Notes: generated by a model not told the origin, from the sequence alone. A stretch of 64,000 nucleotides of DNA from Phytoseiulus persimilis (GCA_037576195.1 CM075102.1:45504745-45568744), one strand, 5' to 3'; shown: positions 9,384 to 21,047, counted from the stretch's first letter. Numbers and translations: made by a program.

Positions 9384-11321
9384 TCAGAACGTAGTGGAGA
9401 TGTCGCAAGATGATTTGAATCTCTCACTCGATTGTTCTTTTATCCTGCAGATGGGTATGACTTTCACCGGATCAAACGTCGTTCTGGAGCGTTCGGAGGA
9501 AGTGGCGGCTTGTTCAAGCTTACTCGGTGCCAAGCACACAGTCCGAACTTTTCGCGGTCGAAACATGACTGCAGGACGGTGTGACGGCTCTTGAGTTCGT
9601 TGAACGTTTTCGTCGGTAGAGTCGGATCTCGTGCTCGAAGTCAGCTCCGACGATGAAGTTATTCTTTCTCGGGACCGGATATCGTACCGGATCGATGAAG
9701 GAATGAGTGGGCGCATCATCGCCGAAAGTTTGTCCCCGAAAATTTCCCCCAGGAAAAAGTAGGGGTACACGCTATGAGCTTCACAGGCGGACCTGCTCCT
9801 GGCCCTCCGCACTGAGTTGAAGACGCATTTCTCCACTAAGCCCTGCGCCTCGCGTACGGCCGAAGAATCACTCCGACTCTGGAGACATTCGTCGAGCGCA
9901 TCTTCGATGAGCTCCATGAGATTTCCCATTTCGCTCACCACCTCTTCCTCTCGACCACTTATGATGAGTGCCGTCAGTACCGGAGCCATGCACCTGATCG
10001 GGAAACGTTGTGAATAAATCAGCAGCTTCCTACTGAATATGTCCGCGTACCATGGTTTGAATCTGGTGACGGTTCTGATGATTCGCTTCATCACGAGACA
10101 TACTCTCATTGTATAGCAGGAGTATTCGTGTCCCGGTCGATCAGGCTTGATCAGTAACAATCTGAGCAGCATCATCAGAGTCGGTTCCGGATGTTCGTAT
10201 GAAGCGTTGTGGGGGTTGCGGCTGAGAGCTGCGATCATCGTTACAATGTTCTCTCGGCCACGCTGCGTTGTATCACGTGACAAAAGTGTGTGTTCGAAGT
10301 AGAGAAGGAGTTTTCCGAGGTAACCGGCCACATGGGGATCCGACCTGAGAATGACCGCATGAGAAGGAACGAACAGCCGATCTAGGGAGTTCGTGGTCAA
10401 CTGCCGTAAGAGCGAGATGTATCTATCGTAGTAGAGTGTGTGTGACAATAGGCGATCATAAAATTCCATGGTCAGCACAGTAAACCGTCGAAGAATCGGA
10501 ATGGACGTCAGACGCGTGAATGTCCTTTGTGGCATTTGGACGGCCACACGATCAACATTCATCCGTGGCTCGCTTTCCATCGATTCTTCCGATTCCGTTT
10601 CGATCTCTGAAGAGTCCTCTGCTCCACCTTCAGCCGCTTCCATGTCTTGCTCACTTTCAGTGGCGTCCGTTTCTGATTCCATTTCGGTGGTCTCGCTCGT
10701 GTCTGACCCCGCCTGAGCGGCCTCTGCCTCACCTCGCCCAACTCCAGCCGCAGCTCCCATCGCTGGCTCAGCTTCGAGCGCTTCGTCGTCGGCAGACCTC
10801 ACCTCAGCGATCTCGTCCGTAAATGACTCCGCATCAGTGGCGTCGTCCTCACCGAGCTCAACTCTCGGTGGCTCTGCGCTCCTTGGCCAAACTTCAGAAC
10901 CCTCAGACACACCCTGCCTGACTCTCGCGGCTTCGTCCGTATCTGATTTCATTTCAGCCGACCCGCCCGCTTCGGACTCCTCAACAGCAGCCCCTGCCAT
11001 ACCGGGCTCTCCTCCAGCATCTCCTTCCACCATAAACTCAGCTTTAGATTCTTCTTCCGTCTCCGGCTCAGCTCCAGCGAGCTCTTCACGAGCTCGGCGT
11101 TCGTTCGCCACGGCGTCCAGTCGGAACGCGTAAGAAGCCAATGCGACATCATCGACACTTAGATAAGTCCTATTCGATAAGTTCTTGAAGCGGAAAGCGA
11201 TATTGATCATTTGCACCAAGCGAACATCGACTTCTTCACGCAAGACTTCTTCAGTCTCGCCATCGAGCTTCGCATGTCTGCAGAGGTCTTCAAAAAACGA
11301 CAGCTGCGAGACGGAGGACAT
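9384..11321 (-). CDS. TAF6-like histone-fold protein, intronless, with acidic insert
   Basis: One uninterrupted 645-residue frame. Residues 5-70 look like the TAF6 histone fold (LREEVDVRLVQMINIAF, then LSVDDVALASYAFRLD, aligning with the TAF6 pattern of a helix rich in R/I/A followed by a 'KLTxxDIDxALK' strand and helix). About residues 80-255 are a low-complexity stretch rich in Glu, Ala and Ser. Residues 265-480 resemble the TAF6 C-terminal HEAT-repeat domain: MEFYDRLL, then LMMLLRLLLIKPDRPGHEY, MRVCLVMKRIIR and a run ending LTALIISG. TAF6 is a TFIID subunit that pairs with TAF9; TAF6L is its SAGA counterpart. Absence of introns in a region of intron-rich genes and strong divergence suggest an old retrocopy or fast-evolving paralogue rather than the main TAF6. 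The acidic insert has no family parallel that I know. Confidence 0.62.
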   Translation of the reverse strand: MSSVSQLSFFEDLCRHAKLDGETEEVLREEVDVRLVQMINIAFRFKNLSNRTYLSVDDVALASYAFRLDAVANERRAREELAGAEPETEEESKAEFMVEGDAGGEPGMAGAAVEESEAGGSAEMKSDTDEAARVRQGVSEGSEVWPRSAEPPRVELGEDDATDAESFTDEIAEVRSADDEALEAEPAMGAAAGVGRGEAEAAQAGSDTSETTEMESETDATESEQDMEAAEGGAEDSSEIETESEESMESEPRMNVDRVAVQMPQRTFTRLTSIPILRRFTVLTMEFYDRLLSHTLYYDRYISLLRQLTTNSLDRLFVPSHAVILRSDPHVAGYLGKLLLYFEHTLLSRDTTQRGRENIVTMIAALSRNPHNASYEHPEPTLMMLLRLLLIKPDRPGHEYSCYTMRVCLVMKRIIRTVTRFKPWYADIFSRKLLIYSQRFPIRCMAPVLTALIISGREEEVVSEMGNLMELIEDALDECLQSRSDSSAVREAQGLVEKCVFNSVRRARSRSACEAHSVYPYFFLGEIFGDKLSAMMRPLIPSSIRYDIRSRERITSSSELTSSTRSDSTDENVQRTQEPSHRPAVMFRPRKVRTVCLAPSKLEQAATSSERSRTTFDPVKVIPICRIKEQSSERFKSSCDISTTF

Positions 11322-12152
11322 CTTCGGTTATGTTCCTGATCTGCAGTTATCAATCCTGGAAGCAAAAATCGCGAACGTGAGGAGGCTTGATCGTTCCAGG
11401 CTCTCGATGCCGAAATAGAGCCCGTCTGAGTTCTTTATGAAGCAGGCGAGTAGAAGCACATATTCGAAAATCATGCTCACAAAATTATTCAGAATCTGAT
11501 GTCTGAGCGGCAAGCGTCGAGTCTCGCTTGATTTGCTCGCTTCAACGACGTAAAAGCACTGCGCTCGAGAACATCAACTTTTCGGGAAGGCAGCCGCTGG
11601 AATCCTCCTCCAGTCGTCGATCTAGGTATTTCGACTCTGAGTTTGGTCGTACCGGAGGTTCGTTGGCAACGTCTGTCCTCGCCGAGCCCCACCGAACAAG
11701 TTTCGACCAACGATGCTCCCCGGTTTCCTTCGTTAGAAGTTCAGCGATAAACAAATCCCGGCGCCTTCTCGTCGTCTGCTTCCCTCTCCGAATCTGAGTT
11801 TCCAGCCATCACATATCTACTCTGCTTTCTTTCCGACATCAACAGAAATGATGGAACTATATTTGAACGCTGGATTCCACTGCTGGAGGTACTCCTTCAG
11901 GGGGGCTCACAGGGGGGGTTCAGGGGGGCTCACAGCAAAAATATTCGCGGCCGCAAGTAGGTGATTGAAGTGGGTGATATTTTCCGATGCAGACTCGCGT
12001 ACCAATGTTGAAAAACGATAATTTTGTGACTGTTGAGAGGATGGACCTGCCTGTCTTATTTAATGCAATACAAGAGGTGAGCATTTCGCTGCGGTATTTC
12101 TTCACTCAACATGCGAGTGTTTCTTCCGAAACTCGTGGTCTTCCGGGAGTAA
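11322..12152. other. Intergenic, with a short G-rich duplication
   Basis: Between the TAF6-like start and the transporter stop. At about 11898-11935 a unit of the form TTCAGGGGGGCTCACAG occurs twice in tandem with a related copy between, making a G-rich, C-poor strand. Overlapping frames at 11489-11797 on both strands show nothing recognisable. No gene supported. Confidence 0.45.
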
Positions 12153-15100
12153 TCAACTCTGAATGTGGGATTTCAGGGGTATGTCTTCACGTCGGCACTG
12201 TTTCTCATCGTCAGAAGACTTGAGGTCGAACCACGTGAAGATATCCAGTGCTGCGGGCGGCTCCCACGTTAGTCTCGAATAACAGGTTTCATTAAATAAT
12301 TCCGGGTCCACTTTCCTGTTCCGGTTGCCACCTGACGGTTTCATTGGAAGGTTATCGCGGCTCCAAAATCAACTATGGTAGCGACTCCTCTGCGCCTCTA
12401 ATTCCCAGATCGATGCACGATCCATGAAGCTACCTATTGGAGCTTGTGAGGACTCACCTGTGAATATGCTTACGAGCACTGACACACTTAAACAAATCAT
12501 CAAGCTCAGCACGGGAACCACGTATGGGTGGAAATGATAGAGCTGGAGAATTCCGCTGGAAGATACGATTCCAGTGGAGTCAGAATTTCGGAGTCCAGAA
12601 AGTAGGCTCCGTCCCATCCGCAGTCCGCTAACGGATCTTGGCAGATCGCGTCCTGACAGTGATAGTCTTCCACGGGTCCGGACGCACCTGGGCTGTATGG
12701 TGTGAAGTACAGGCTTTGCATAGAAGACGATCGTTCGGGAATCCACCGTCGACACGGCCGAATCCCCGAATGAAGCGTTGCAGTACTGAACCACTAGAGG
12801 TAGTTGTGTCATGACCGCTGGATAGAGGAGCTTCCCGACAGTGCTCCACGCACAGAGCGTCAGCGAAACTGTAAATCCGACGATCACTCCCTGCAAGGAG
12901 ATCCTTTCAAGTTGTTTCCGCACGTCGCGAAACTGAGGAGGATTCCAGGAGCCCAGGTGCCCGCTCTGTCTCCCTTCAGGCTCCGTCTTACCGTTGTGTT
13001 GACAAAGGGCAGCGTAACTCCAGCCAGGAAAACCCCACAAGTCGGACCGACGACGGCTGCCGAAATACCTAGCGCAGCATGCAGGATGTTCCCGACATAG
13101 GCGCTTAGAAAACCGAAGCCTATCACGATGATACCAATTACCATGGCTGAAAAAGAAACAGCTCAAGATGAGCGTCTTCGGAGGAGAGGCAGTCAGCTTG
13201 GATTCGATTCCCACTCAAGAGTCTCTACTGACCGATCAGTTTCGTGACGAGCGTGGCTCGGAACTCTGAGAGATCGGCTGGAAGGAAGGGGGCACAGAAG
13301 TCCTCGTAAACGCAGGCGGACATAGAGTTGAAACCGGACGACAGACTACTGCAAAGGATAAACATGTTCTATCCCTCAATCTGTTGAGATGAGCTCCGCC
13401 GAGGTACGGGAAACGAAGTCTGCGCTCGATACGCAAGTCGAGGGTACACCTCGAAGGTTTCTAGGAGCTCTTTCCCGCAGCCTGCAATTATACCTGAGTG
13501 ATCCCGCAAACACTGCTGACACGAAAAGTCCTGGTATCCCAGGCGAGTTTAGACGTTCAAGGACGAAGTAGGGCATCAGCTGCAAGCGACATGCAACTGA
13601 CATGAGCTTTATTCTCTTTCCGAATTGAGCGGAAAATCGGACGGCACTGCTCGACGTCGTTAAAGCATTCAACCTGATCTGCACTTTTGATTAAGCCTCG
13701 ACCGATGGGATCACATCCGTGGTAGTAGGCGTAGACGGCCAGGCCTGAACCGAAGGCCATTGTTATGGTCGAAGCGACTCCAAGCATATTCAGGTAGACG
13801 GCTCTGGGAAGAAGGTTCTGCGCTCGACAGTTGATAACCAGGAATAAGCTTCCCCATCTTCACTTTACAATTTGTATCGAGCCATCAACTCACAGACGAG
13901 CTTTCGACGCGGTAGGCAAGCTACAGTAACGTTGAATCTGCATCTGGTTCATGCCGTTCGCAGAAAACCAGAGGATGCCCATTCCGACGAAGCAATTCCA
14001 GAAAGAATCCGCCGAGTAAGGATTGATCCTCATTCTGTAAACGGTATGAGCCGATGATATGGTCCTTTTTCGGATGTCGTCTCCATAAGGGGCGAGTCAT
14101 ATTGGCCTGACCTGAAGAGGTTCAGTCTTCCGGCTTCGTTCGCTCTACGAAACACCTCTGGTAGACCTCCGACATCGTACGTCGCTTTCGTGAACACCAT
14201 GACCAGTCCGAAGAACATAAGACACATCTGGATGACGTCTGTCCAGACCACAGCTTTCATTCCGCCCTGGCACAAGATCGAATCAGTGGATGAGGTTCCG
14301 TCTTGATATTTTTGAGCCATTAGTTGCTTAGCCCCCTCGAGATTCCAGTGAAAAGAGAAACATTCCGTCAATCTCCACTCACAATTGTCGTGTAAAAGGT
14401 GCATATTGTTCCCACGGCCAGCATGCTGACTGGGACAGCGATACCCGTACCGGCTTCAACTGCGACTGCCGGAGCATACAGCTGCACGCCAAGGAAGATT
14501 AACTTGAACGAATTCATGAACGACTTTGAGAAACTCTCACGGTGAAGGCCGTTCATTGTGATTCGCGTGTTCGACACAAACCCGATTCTGAATAACAGCT
14601 CTCCAAACTTACGACACTGAACAATGACGCGCCTGAAACACCTCTGCGTAACGCTTTCGACTGGAATCTGCGTTCGAGGTACTGTAAGTTCGAGGCGTGG
14701 ATTTGATTAGGGTCTGTTATTTCTCACATTGTGTCGAGCTGGTCGTCCTCCCTCTCTATCTATCAGAGCCGACAAATGATAGAAACACTCGATGCTGGTC
14801 GATAAATAAGCACCTGCACTCACGACATTCATGCTGGTTAGACGCAATCTGTAGAAAACGGGCACCATCAGCTCGCCTGCACAGATCGTTGCGAACATAG
14901 AGCTGAATATCGAAACACTGATTGCGGCTCCTCGAGAGTAGATTTCGGCCGGGTACGCGAGGACTGTGATAGCCGACATGAAGCTCGCCATGAGCGACAA
15001 GCTCACCGGCCCGACTCCCAGCTGGCGGGACCCCAAAAGGAATTCGGCGTTGTTCTGATTGCGACGGTCCTTCCAGGCGAAGAACACTCCGATCAAGGAG

Positions 15101-15156
15101 GACAGCAATAATGAAATGACGAGCACAACATAATCCGCGATATGGAACGAAGCCAT
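12153..15156 (-). CDS. SLC5-family sodium-coupled transporter (monocarboxylate/multivitamin type)
   Basis: A sodium:solute symporter of the plasma membrane. Many exons carry SLC5 landmarks in order: start MASFHIADYV; GSRQLGVGPVSLSLMASFMS with AYPAEIYSRG; exon with YLERRF; LGVQLYAPAVAVEAGTG; GGMKAVVWTDVIQ (the SLC5 signature around TM6); FWNCFVGMGILWFSANGMNQ and QIQRYCSLP; PRAVYLNMLGVAS; LERLNSPGIPGLFVSAVFAGS joined to SLSSGFNSMSACVYEDF; GISAAVVGPTCGVFLAGV; a final helix (VVPVLSLMICLSVSVLVSIFTG) and a polar tail ending KSHIQS. The last exon is about 12153-12323. This set and the NxMQIQRY signature place it with SLC5A5/A6/A8/A12 relatives; mites and ticks carry many such paralogues, so the substrate cannot be fixed. 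An in-frame Met 22 codons upstream (15222) is an alternative start. Exon edges are good to a few bases. Confidence 0.9.
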
Positions 15157-16323
15157 CGGGAGTCTTGAAATCACCAGAGTTGAGAAGTGCGGCGAAGTTT
15201 CGCGGAATGTTAGCCGACTCACTCGAAGGGACAGTGGACAGATTTCCGCTCGCCACCGCCGACCAAAACCTGTCAGAGCAGCTCAGCTCCACAAACGAAT
15301 GCGAATGACGTCTCATCGGCTCAAATCGTTCACCTTGACGGGGAGGCTATAATGGTTTGAGCGTTTTCGTGTTGGCACGTGAAGTGCAGATTCATTGAAG
15401 CGATGCTTTTCGCCACGAACTGCCGTGGCTTTACGGCTCGGCTGTAAATAGTTTACAGTGATCTCCAAGAGAAACCCATCGAAGGAAATGGAAGTTCCCC
15501 GAGATAGCCCTGTTTCGCTGAAGAAAATCGAAAACTCGATGCCCTATCCGCATATTCGACGAGGTAAGACATCAGTACCTCACGAGTTCACGAGGATCCG
15601 AGAGTGTCGGCCGAAGAAGGCGCCGCCATGCGTTTGATGAACAACGAGGCATAGAAGCCTTCGGAACTGAGCTTAAGGGTTCTTCCTTCATCTGGAAAAC
15701 TCGAAGAGGGCACTGATTACATCGACTGGCGTTCTGCAATGGGAGCCCATCTGTTCAATATCTACTTGGGGCATTAGGTCGACGGGGATCCAGGGTTGTC
15801 TCAGGTTGAAAAGGCTCTGAGGGCGTCTTCAACCCAGGGGAGTCCGGGAACCGCTCGGAAAATGTGCGACATCTGGCAAAAATGGCCAGGAAGCTGTCCG
15901 ACGAATAGGTGGACGGAGTGGAAGTTGAGACCCTGGTCAGGTCCGTGTGCAGTGCTTGAGCTCAACGGAAACAGCGGGTGAAATGATGTCCCATTCAAGA
16001 GTCGAGGACAAGCGCTGGGGGGTGGGAGTTCCAGTATTTTCCTGTCGGATGGCCTCGGATGGAGAAAGTGGTTGAATGGGGAGAGATCACCTCCTCTCCT
16101 ATCTCCAAAGAATCGTGTTCAAACATAACTTCTGATAAGGAATGCTGATAAGGAAAATGAGCGCCAGAACGGGATAGTGATGGGGAGATGTGAGACTTCG
16201 CTTGCATCTCATCTGGCAATCTGCCGAATCGCGAAGGTCAGCAAGCCGCAACTCTCGGGACTTCCTCGCGCTATCAAGGATGAAACTCGAGTTAGGTTCG
16301 GCGTTTGTTGGAGGGAACAAGTA
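15157..16323. other. Intergenic
   Basis: Transporter upstream region up to the mariner element. Short opposite-strand open frames (15796-15998, 15995-16320) overlap and show no motif. It presumably holds the transporter promoter. Nothing else seen. Confidence 0.5.
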
Positions 16324-16680
16324 TTGGGTGGATGCAAAAGTTCTGGGCCCCTAATTTCAATCGCTCATAACTCCGCTCCCAGGAGGCGCAGAAAGATAAT
16401 AAAATATACGAAATGTGCGGAATTCAGTCAGCTTTCAGATGAAATCTATTGCAATGCTCTTCTCAGAGCACCGTGCTCACAGGAGCGATTTTACTGAAAG
16501 GGTCGAAATTCGGAAAATAGCGATTTTGCAGTTCCGGCGAAACTAAGATTATGACCCCTTATTTTTTCCTCAGAATCATGAAGTTCGTCGAAAAATAGGC
16601 GGTTTAAAAAAAAAATTGAGCATTTTGGCCACGACAAAGCGGAGATGTCGGCTCCCGAAGATTCGATTTTTTTGTGATTC
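16324..16680 (+). repeat. Left terminal inverted repeat of the mariner
   Basis: Matches the complement of 17531-17887. The shared tract runs from the outer TTGGGTGGATGC to the inner GATTTTTTTGTGATT. Differences between arms include TCAGAGCACC against TGGAAGAGCA-type changes, so the arms have diverged since they were made. Confidence 0.88.
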
Positions 16681-16782
16681 TCTCAATACTTTTTGTCGTT
16701 GTTCGCCTTGCAAGAAGAGACCTTAGAATCAGAGTCGGATTGTCGGAATCATTTTCGTCTCTCCAGCGACGGAAGATTCATT

Positions 16783-17160
16783 TCACTGCGGTGACACCAT
16801 TGTGCAAAACACCCAAGCGTCTAACTTGGAGACGAACCCGAGTTTCTTGAGGTGCCTAGTCACCGTCGAAGTATCCACGGTGAAATACTCTGCCATCTCG
16901 TCGGTTGTTATCGACGGATTTTCGTTGAGGAAGGCAACCAAGTCGTCGTCACTCACTTTCACAGGTCGGCCTGATCGTGGCTCATCGTTCAGGTCCTGGT
17001 TGCCGTCTCGGAACTTGGCGAACCACCTCTTCACTGTGGAAAGAGACGGAGTGGCTTCACGGAACACGGGTTCCATTTGCCGCTTCGTCTCCGCCGCTGA
17101 ATTCCCCTTGAGGAACTCGTAGAGCATTGCGCTCCGGATCACTTGATCTCGGTTGGCCAT
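16783..17160 (-). pseudogene. Truncated mariner transposase (N-terminal HTH part only)
   Basis: Starts MANRDQVIRS and runs 125 residues. It keeps the paired helix-turn-helix DNA-binding domain typical of mariner/SETMAR-type transposases: MLYEFLKGNSAAET, then VKRWFAKFRDGN, the AT-hook-like linker PRSGRP, and the second HTH (ITTDEMAEYF ... TVTRHLKKLGF). After the conserved KLDAW, where a full protein continues through the cleavage domain, the frame runs nine residues (ending MVSPQ) to a stop. No DDD catalytic domain is left in any frame before the inverted repeat begins about 100 bp away. The element therefore cannot move itself. Whether the remaining DNA-binding fragment is ever made is unknown. 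Confidence 0.85.
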
Positions 17161-17530
17161 TCCGGGATGATGGCTAGAGTTTCTAAAACTTCCACGAACT
17201 TCACGGGAAACAGAAAATCCGGTGCTGCAATGAGCGCGTTGGAAGAACCTGTTGGCCGTCGCACGAGTGGAACGATACTGAAAATGGAATCTCAATCTCT
17301 CTCGTCCCCAGCGTCGGTCCTCGTAGCCTGACATTCGAGAACGTGACATTTTGTGAGAAAGCCAGCAAGTTCTCTGTGCCGGAGCAATCGAACTCATCGT
17401 CTCGGAGGGAAGACATGCCGATCACTCTGTGTTGAGAAAACATTTTCAAGAGGCTCCCGAGCGTTTCCAGGGCAATTCCAGCGTATCCTATCCATGAGAC
17501 CGTTCAATTGGCGGAAGAATGTCACCAAAA

Positions 17531-17887
17531 AATCACAAAAAAATCGAATATTCGGGAGCCGATATCTCCGCTTTGTCGTGGCCAAAATGCTCAATTCTTT
17601 TTTTAAAACCGCTCATTTTTCGACGAACTTTATGATTCTGAATAGAAAATAGGGGGTCATGATCTTAGTTTCGCCGGAACTGCAAAATCTCGATTTTCCG
17701 AATTTCGACCCTTTCAGTAAAGTCGCTCCTGTAAGCACGGTGCTCTTGGAAGAGCATTGCAATTGATTTCATCTGGAAGCTGACTAAATTCCGCACATTT
17801 CGTATATTTTATTATCTTTCTGCGCCTCCTGGGAGCGGAGTTATGAGCGATTGAAATTAGGGGCCCAGAACTTTTGCATCCACCCAA
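17531..17887 (-). repeat. Right terminal inverted repeat of the mariner
   Basis: Complement of the left arm. The outer end CCACCCAA is followed by TA at 17888-17889. Confidence 0.88.
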
Positions 17888-19139
17888 TATGTAAGTATGC
17901 AATGAAAGTGGGAAGTATCCCTGCTTCGAAGGACACCTTGGGCTCTTATCCTCGAGCTCGGCCCCGCAGTACTCTCCTGGCGTCGCTGCATACGAGAGGA
18001 AGCCCTCTCCGAGTTGACTCCTCGGATAAAAGGCTGATAATCCGAATGTTCTATGAGTTCAATAGAAGTGCAGCTCTCACGCGATTATCTTCGGGATCGG
18101 AGCAGTTAAACTAGTCGTACGCAAGTTATTCCTCCCGCTTACTTCGCGAGAGGGGTCAAGAAATCTTGGGTGGGGCCTTTGCCCTCCCGCACATCCCCCC
18201 TCCGGGTGCGCTAGGGGTCATGAGAACTAAGTATTGTACTGCCCAGAGCAAAACGGAGTCGCTGAGACATATCAGGTCGGAAAGGCGAGGTTCATGGCTT
18301 ACCGCGCATTCCGCAACCAGAGGCCGTGGGCAGAAGCTGTGAATACAGCAGCTCATGAAGGAAGTCGATCCGAAGTCGGGAGTGTTCTTCTTCGTAGGAG
18401 ACTGCTCGAACGAGCAAACCAGCAAGGGGCAGGATTATGTTGGCGAGTCCGATCAGAGCTCGACGTCGAACTACGATACTCCGTCCTCAGTGGAATAAGC
18501 CTGGTATGGAGAGATGGCAGCATGGATAGCATAATGGTCGAGCATCAGAGAAACGGATTGTAGGAACTCACAGATCGCTTTCCCGGCTGAAATGTACTGC
18601 GGGTGGTTGAATTCTCAACGTCCACCACGATTTCCTGCTTTCAGTCAAGCGAGGAAGCTTGAATGAGGAGGGTTGAGATGGATCGATGCAATCGAAGACG
18701 ATTTCGTGATGAGCGTATGAAGTTTTTGAATTTGTGAATACGTGGCCTCACAAGTAAGTCAGCTCCCGTGGCCCCGGACTCCAAAACACAAGATCTGCAG
18801 TCTCGGGTCGAAAAACTCATAGAACTCGAGAGAATTGTTTGTTCCCACTGAGCCTTGGGGGGAGATCGAGGTTTCCGGGGAGCCCCCTTTCGTTGATTGG
18901 ACTCGAATTCAATCCCGAATGTGAGAGGTCGGCGACAGTAGAGGTAACAGAATGACGTCGTGTTTGTCACAGAAGCCATCGCCGGCTACCTTTGCTTTAT
19001 TTTGGGGGATGGCCTGCACGATCTCTGTTATCGATGGGTTTGGTTTCCCAACTCAGAGACTTGGACTGTACAGATGAAATTCACTGAATCGCGCGACGGG
19101 ATGTTGGGTCATGAGAACACGGTGAAAGTGATGGATATT
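17888..19139. other. Intergenic
   Basis: Region between the mariner and the AAR2 stop codon. Open frames at 18234-18563 (+), 18641-18979 (-) and 18960-19250 (+) have no recognisable content; the last runs antisense into the final AAR2 exon. Nothing supported. Confidence 0.5.
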
Positions 19140-21047
19140 TCAGTCCAACTCAACGACCTGAGGCAAGTCTTCTTCTGGTTCCTGATCGAAGTCCCATTTA
19201 AAGTACCGCGTCAGGTGCAGTTGAAACCGCTCGGCCCTCTTCCGCAATGATCCACCTTCAGGAGCCGAGTCAGAGATATTCCGGAAAAAGGTGCTAAGCG
19301 TGTCTGTTAAGAAGTTCTCTCTGGAAGAGTAGTGAGACGTCAAGGACTGCCCCTGAGCAACGAAAATATCTGAATAGCAACATCGGGCTCGATCAATCAA
19401 GAGCTGCTCCCGATTTCTCACAGTATTTTGCGGCTATTACCCGTCGGGGAACAGAGAGGGCAGCGTATGATCCCAAAAGCTTCACTGCTCTTATTCTGAA
19501 CATCGCCCGAATCAAAATTTTACCTGGAAACGATGTCCAAGAAGAAGTCATTGGGAACTTCTTTCAATTGAAAGTGCAGGATGGATATGAAGTTCAGGAA
19601 GAAAGTTTCCAGTTGGCTTTCGGCCATCGCCGCTGCTGCAGTGCATATCAAACGAACAAGTTTCTTCCAGCATTCGAAGCCTTCGAATTGTTGGCCACAT
19701 AGGAAAACAATGAAGGCGAATTGGAGCTCTCCTGCAGTGAGAGAACTCCTCATGTCATTTCAATCGACCTGTTCCCCCATTCTAGGAACTGGCGTTCCCG
19801 GTCCAGGGCGCAAGACTCGAGGGGTTCAGGGTCATCGAGCCAGAGGCGCAATGATCTCGAGACGTCTCCGAAGATTATATGAGTGGAAGATTGCTCCGGA
19901 TCAACGGCTCTCAAGAATACCCACCCAACAGGTGTTCCGTGCCCACCGTTTCCAGCATCAGTCGGAGTGCGTAGCTTCCATCCATGCCGTACTGACTTAT
20001 TTGAGCGGCTGTCGATCCTTCAGGGTGTCTTCTGGTGGGGATTCTGAGGAAGCGGGGGCATCGTGAAATTCTCATTCGAAGTTCAATCCTTGAACTCCGA
20101 CGAAACCGGAAAACGAATAGCCGGCAACATCCCGGAGTCTCACTGGCGAAGCTTACGGAGTCAAACGTAGAGCGCTTTTCGGTTCTTCTTTCATGTCAGG
20201 CAGACCCAGCTTCGCCGAGTCTCCAGCAACCTTCTCTGGGGGATATTTTTGGGGTATGAACTGTTGAACCTGCACAGAGAACACGGAATCGCAAGAAATA
20301 CTTCAACATCCTCATCCATCAATATCCATCTCGTAGAGCCTGAGCGTCAACTGAACACACACCGAGTAAACGAAGCCGCCTTCTGGTTGGACCCTCTGAA
20401 CAACTGCTGCCTCGACCTTCTCTGACAGAGATAACCAGTGTCGATATCTTTCATAAGGGTACGGGCCGAGATGTCGATCCAAGTCGGCTTTATTGGTGGC
20501 TAGCCTCTCGATTTCCACGGGGTCCGTAACTTCTTCGAGGATTTCGTCTTTGGGGTTCCATTGGTACACCACAAGTTCTTTCTCTGTGAAGTCGTGGAAG
20601 AATCCGATTCTTGGCGCTACGGTTCCGTTAAGCGCATTGCTGGAAGCAAAATGTTTTCTTGTCAAATTCTCTGACGGAGCGAGTCGGAGAAAAAGACGGA
20701 GTTCCGACGCCGATCCTTTCGGAGACAAACTCACCTGAAGTAAACGAAATGGACCCCAACAGGTATCATTTTCACACCGCGGAACCTCTCTCCGATTTCC
20801 CACTGCTGCATGTCAATTCCTGCAGACACAAAAGAAAAGTGAGGTCCGAGCCGAGTCTAGAGCTCCAGGATGCTCCACACTGGAGTGTTGCATCCGGTCA
20901 TCTGAAAGAATCTCAGAACTTACCAAACTCGGAACCAATCGGCAGGTCGAGGATCACCAGAGTCGCTCCTCTTTCAGATAATCTTTTCACAAACTCCGGA
21001 TTTTGATTGTAGAGATCGTTGGCGTCATTCTGATCCCCTGAACTCAT
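19140..21047 (-). CDS. AAR2: Splicing factor AAR2 (U5 snRNP assembly)
   Basis: AAR2 binds PRP8 in the cytoplasm and guides U5 snRNP maturation. The start exon (20924-21047) reads [10 protein letters not shown] and ends in [10 protein letters not shown]; exon 2 (20735-20819) reads [19 protein letters not shown], the conserved AAR2 core, ending VGVHFVYFS. Exon 3 (about 20358-20640) carries [19 protein letters not shown] and [17 protein letters not shown]. Middle exons give [13 protein letters not shown] and [18 protein letters not shown]. The C-terminal exons read [20 protein letters not shown] with [13 protein letters not shown] (near 19527-19734), then [15 protein letters not shown] and [20 protein letters not shown] to the stop. 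These blocks match the family in order across its whole length. The exon borders in 19880-20260 are the least certain. Confidence 0.93.

Larger units (their letters stand above)
16324..17887 (-). mobile_element. Mariner-family transposon with about 357 bp terminal inverted repeats, internally deleted
   Basis: A 1.56 kb element bounded by TTGGGTGGATGCAAAAG at the left and its complement at the right, each next to a TA (16322-16323, 17888-17889), the mariner target site. The two ends match as inverted repeats for roughly 357 bp each with scattered substitutions and small gaps. Ordinary mariners have ends of about 30 bp. The centre carries only the start of a transposase gene on the minus strand. 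It lies between the SLC5 transporter and AAR2 genes, outside any gene model. Confidence 0.9.

Noticed and set aside
16324..17887. Active mariner transposon
   Set aside because: The transposase lacks the whole catalytic domain, so the element cannot mobilise itself.
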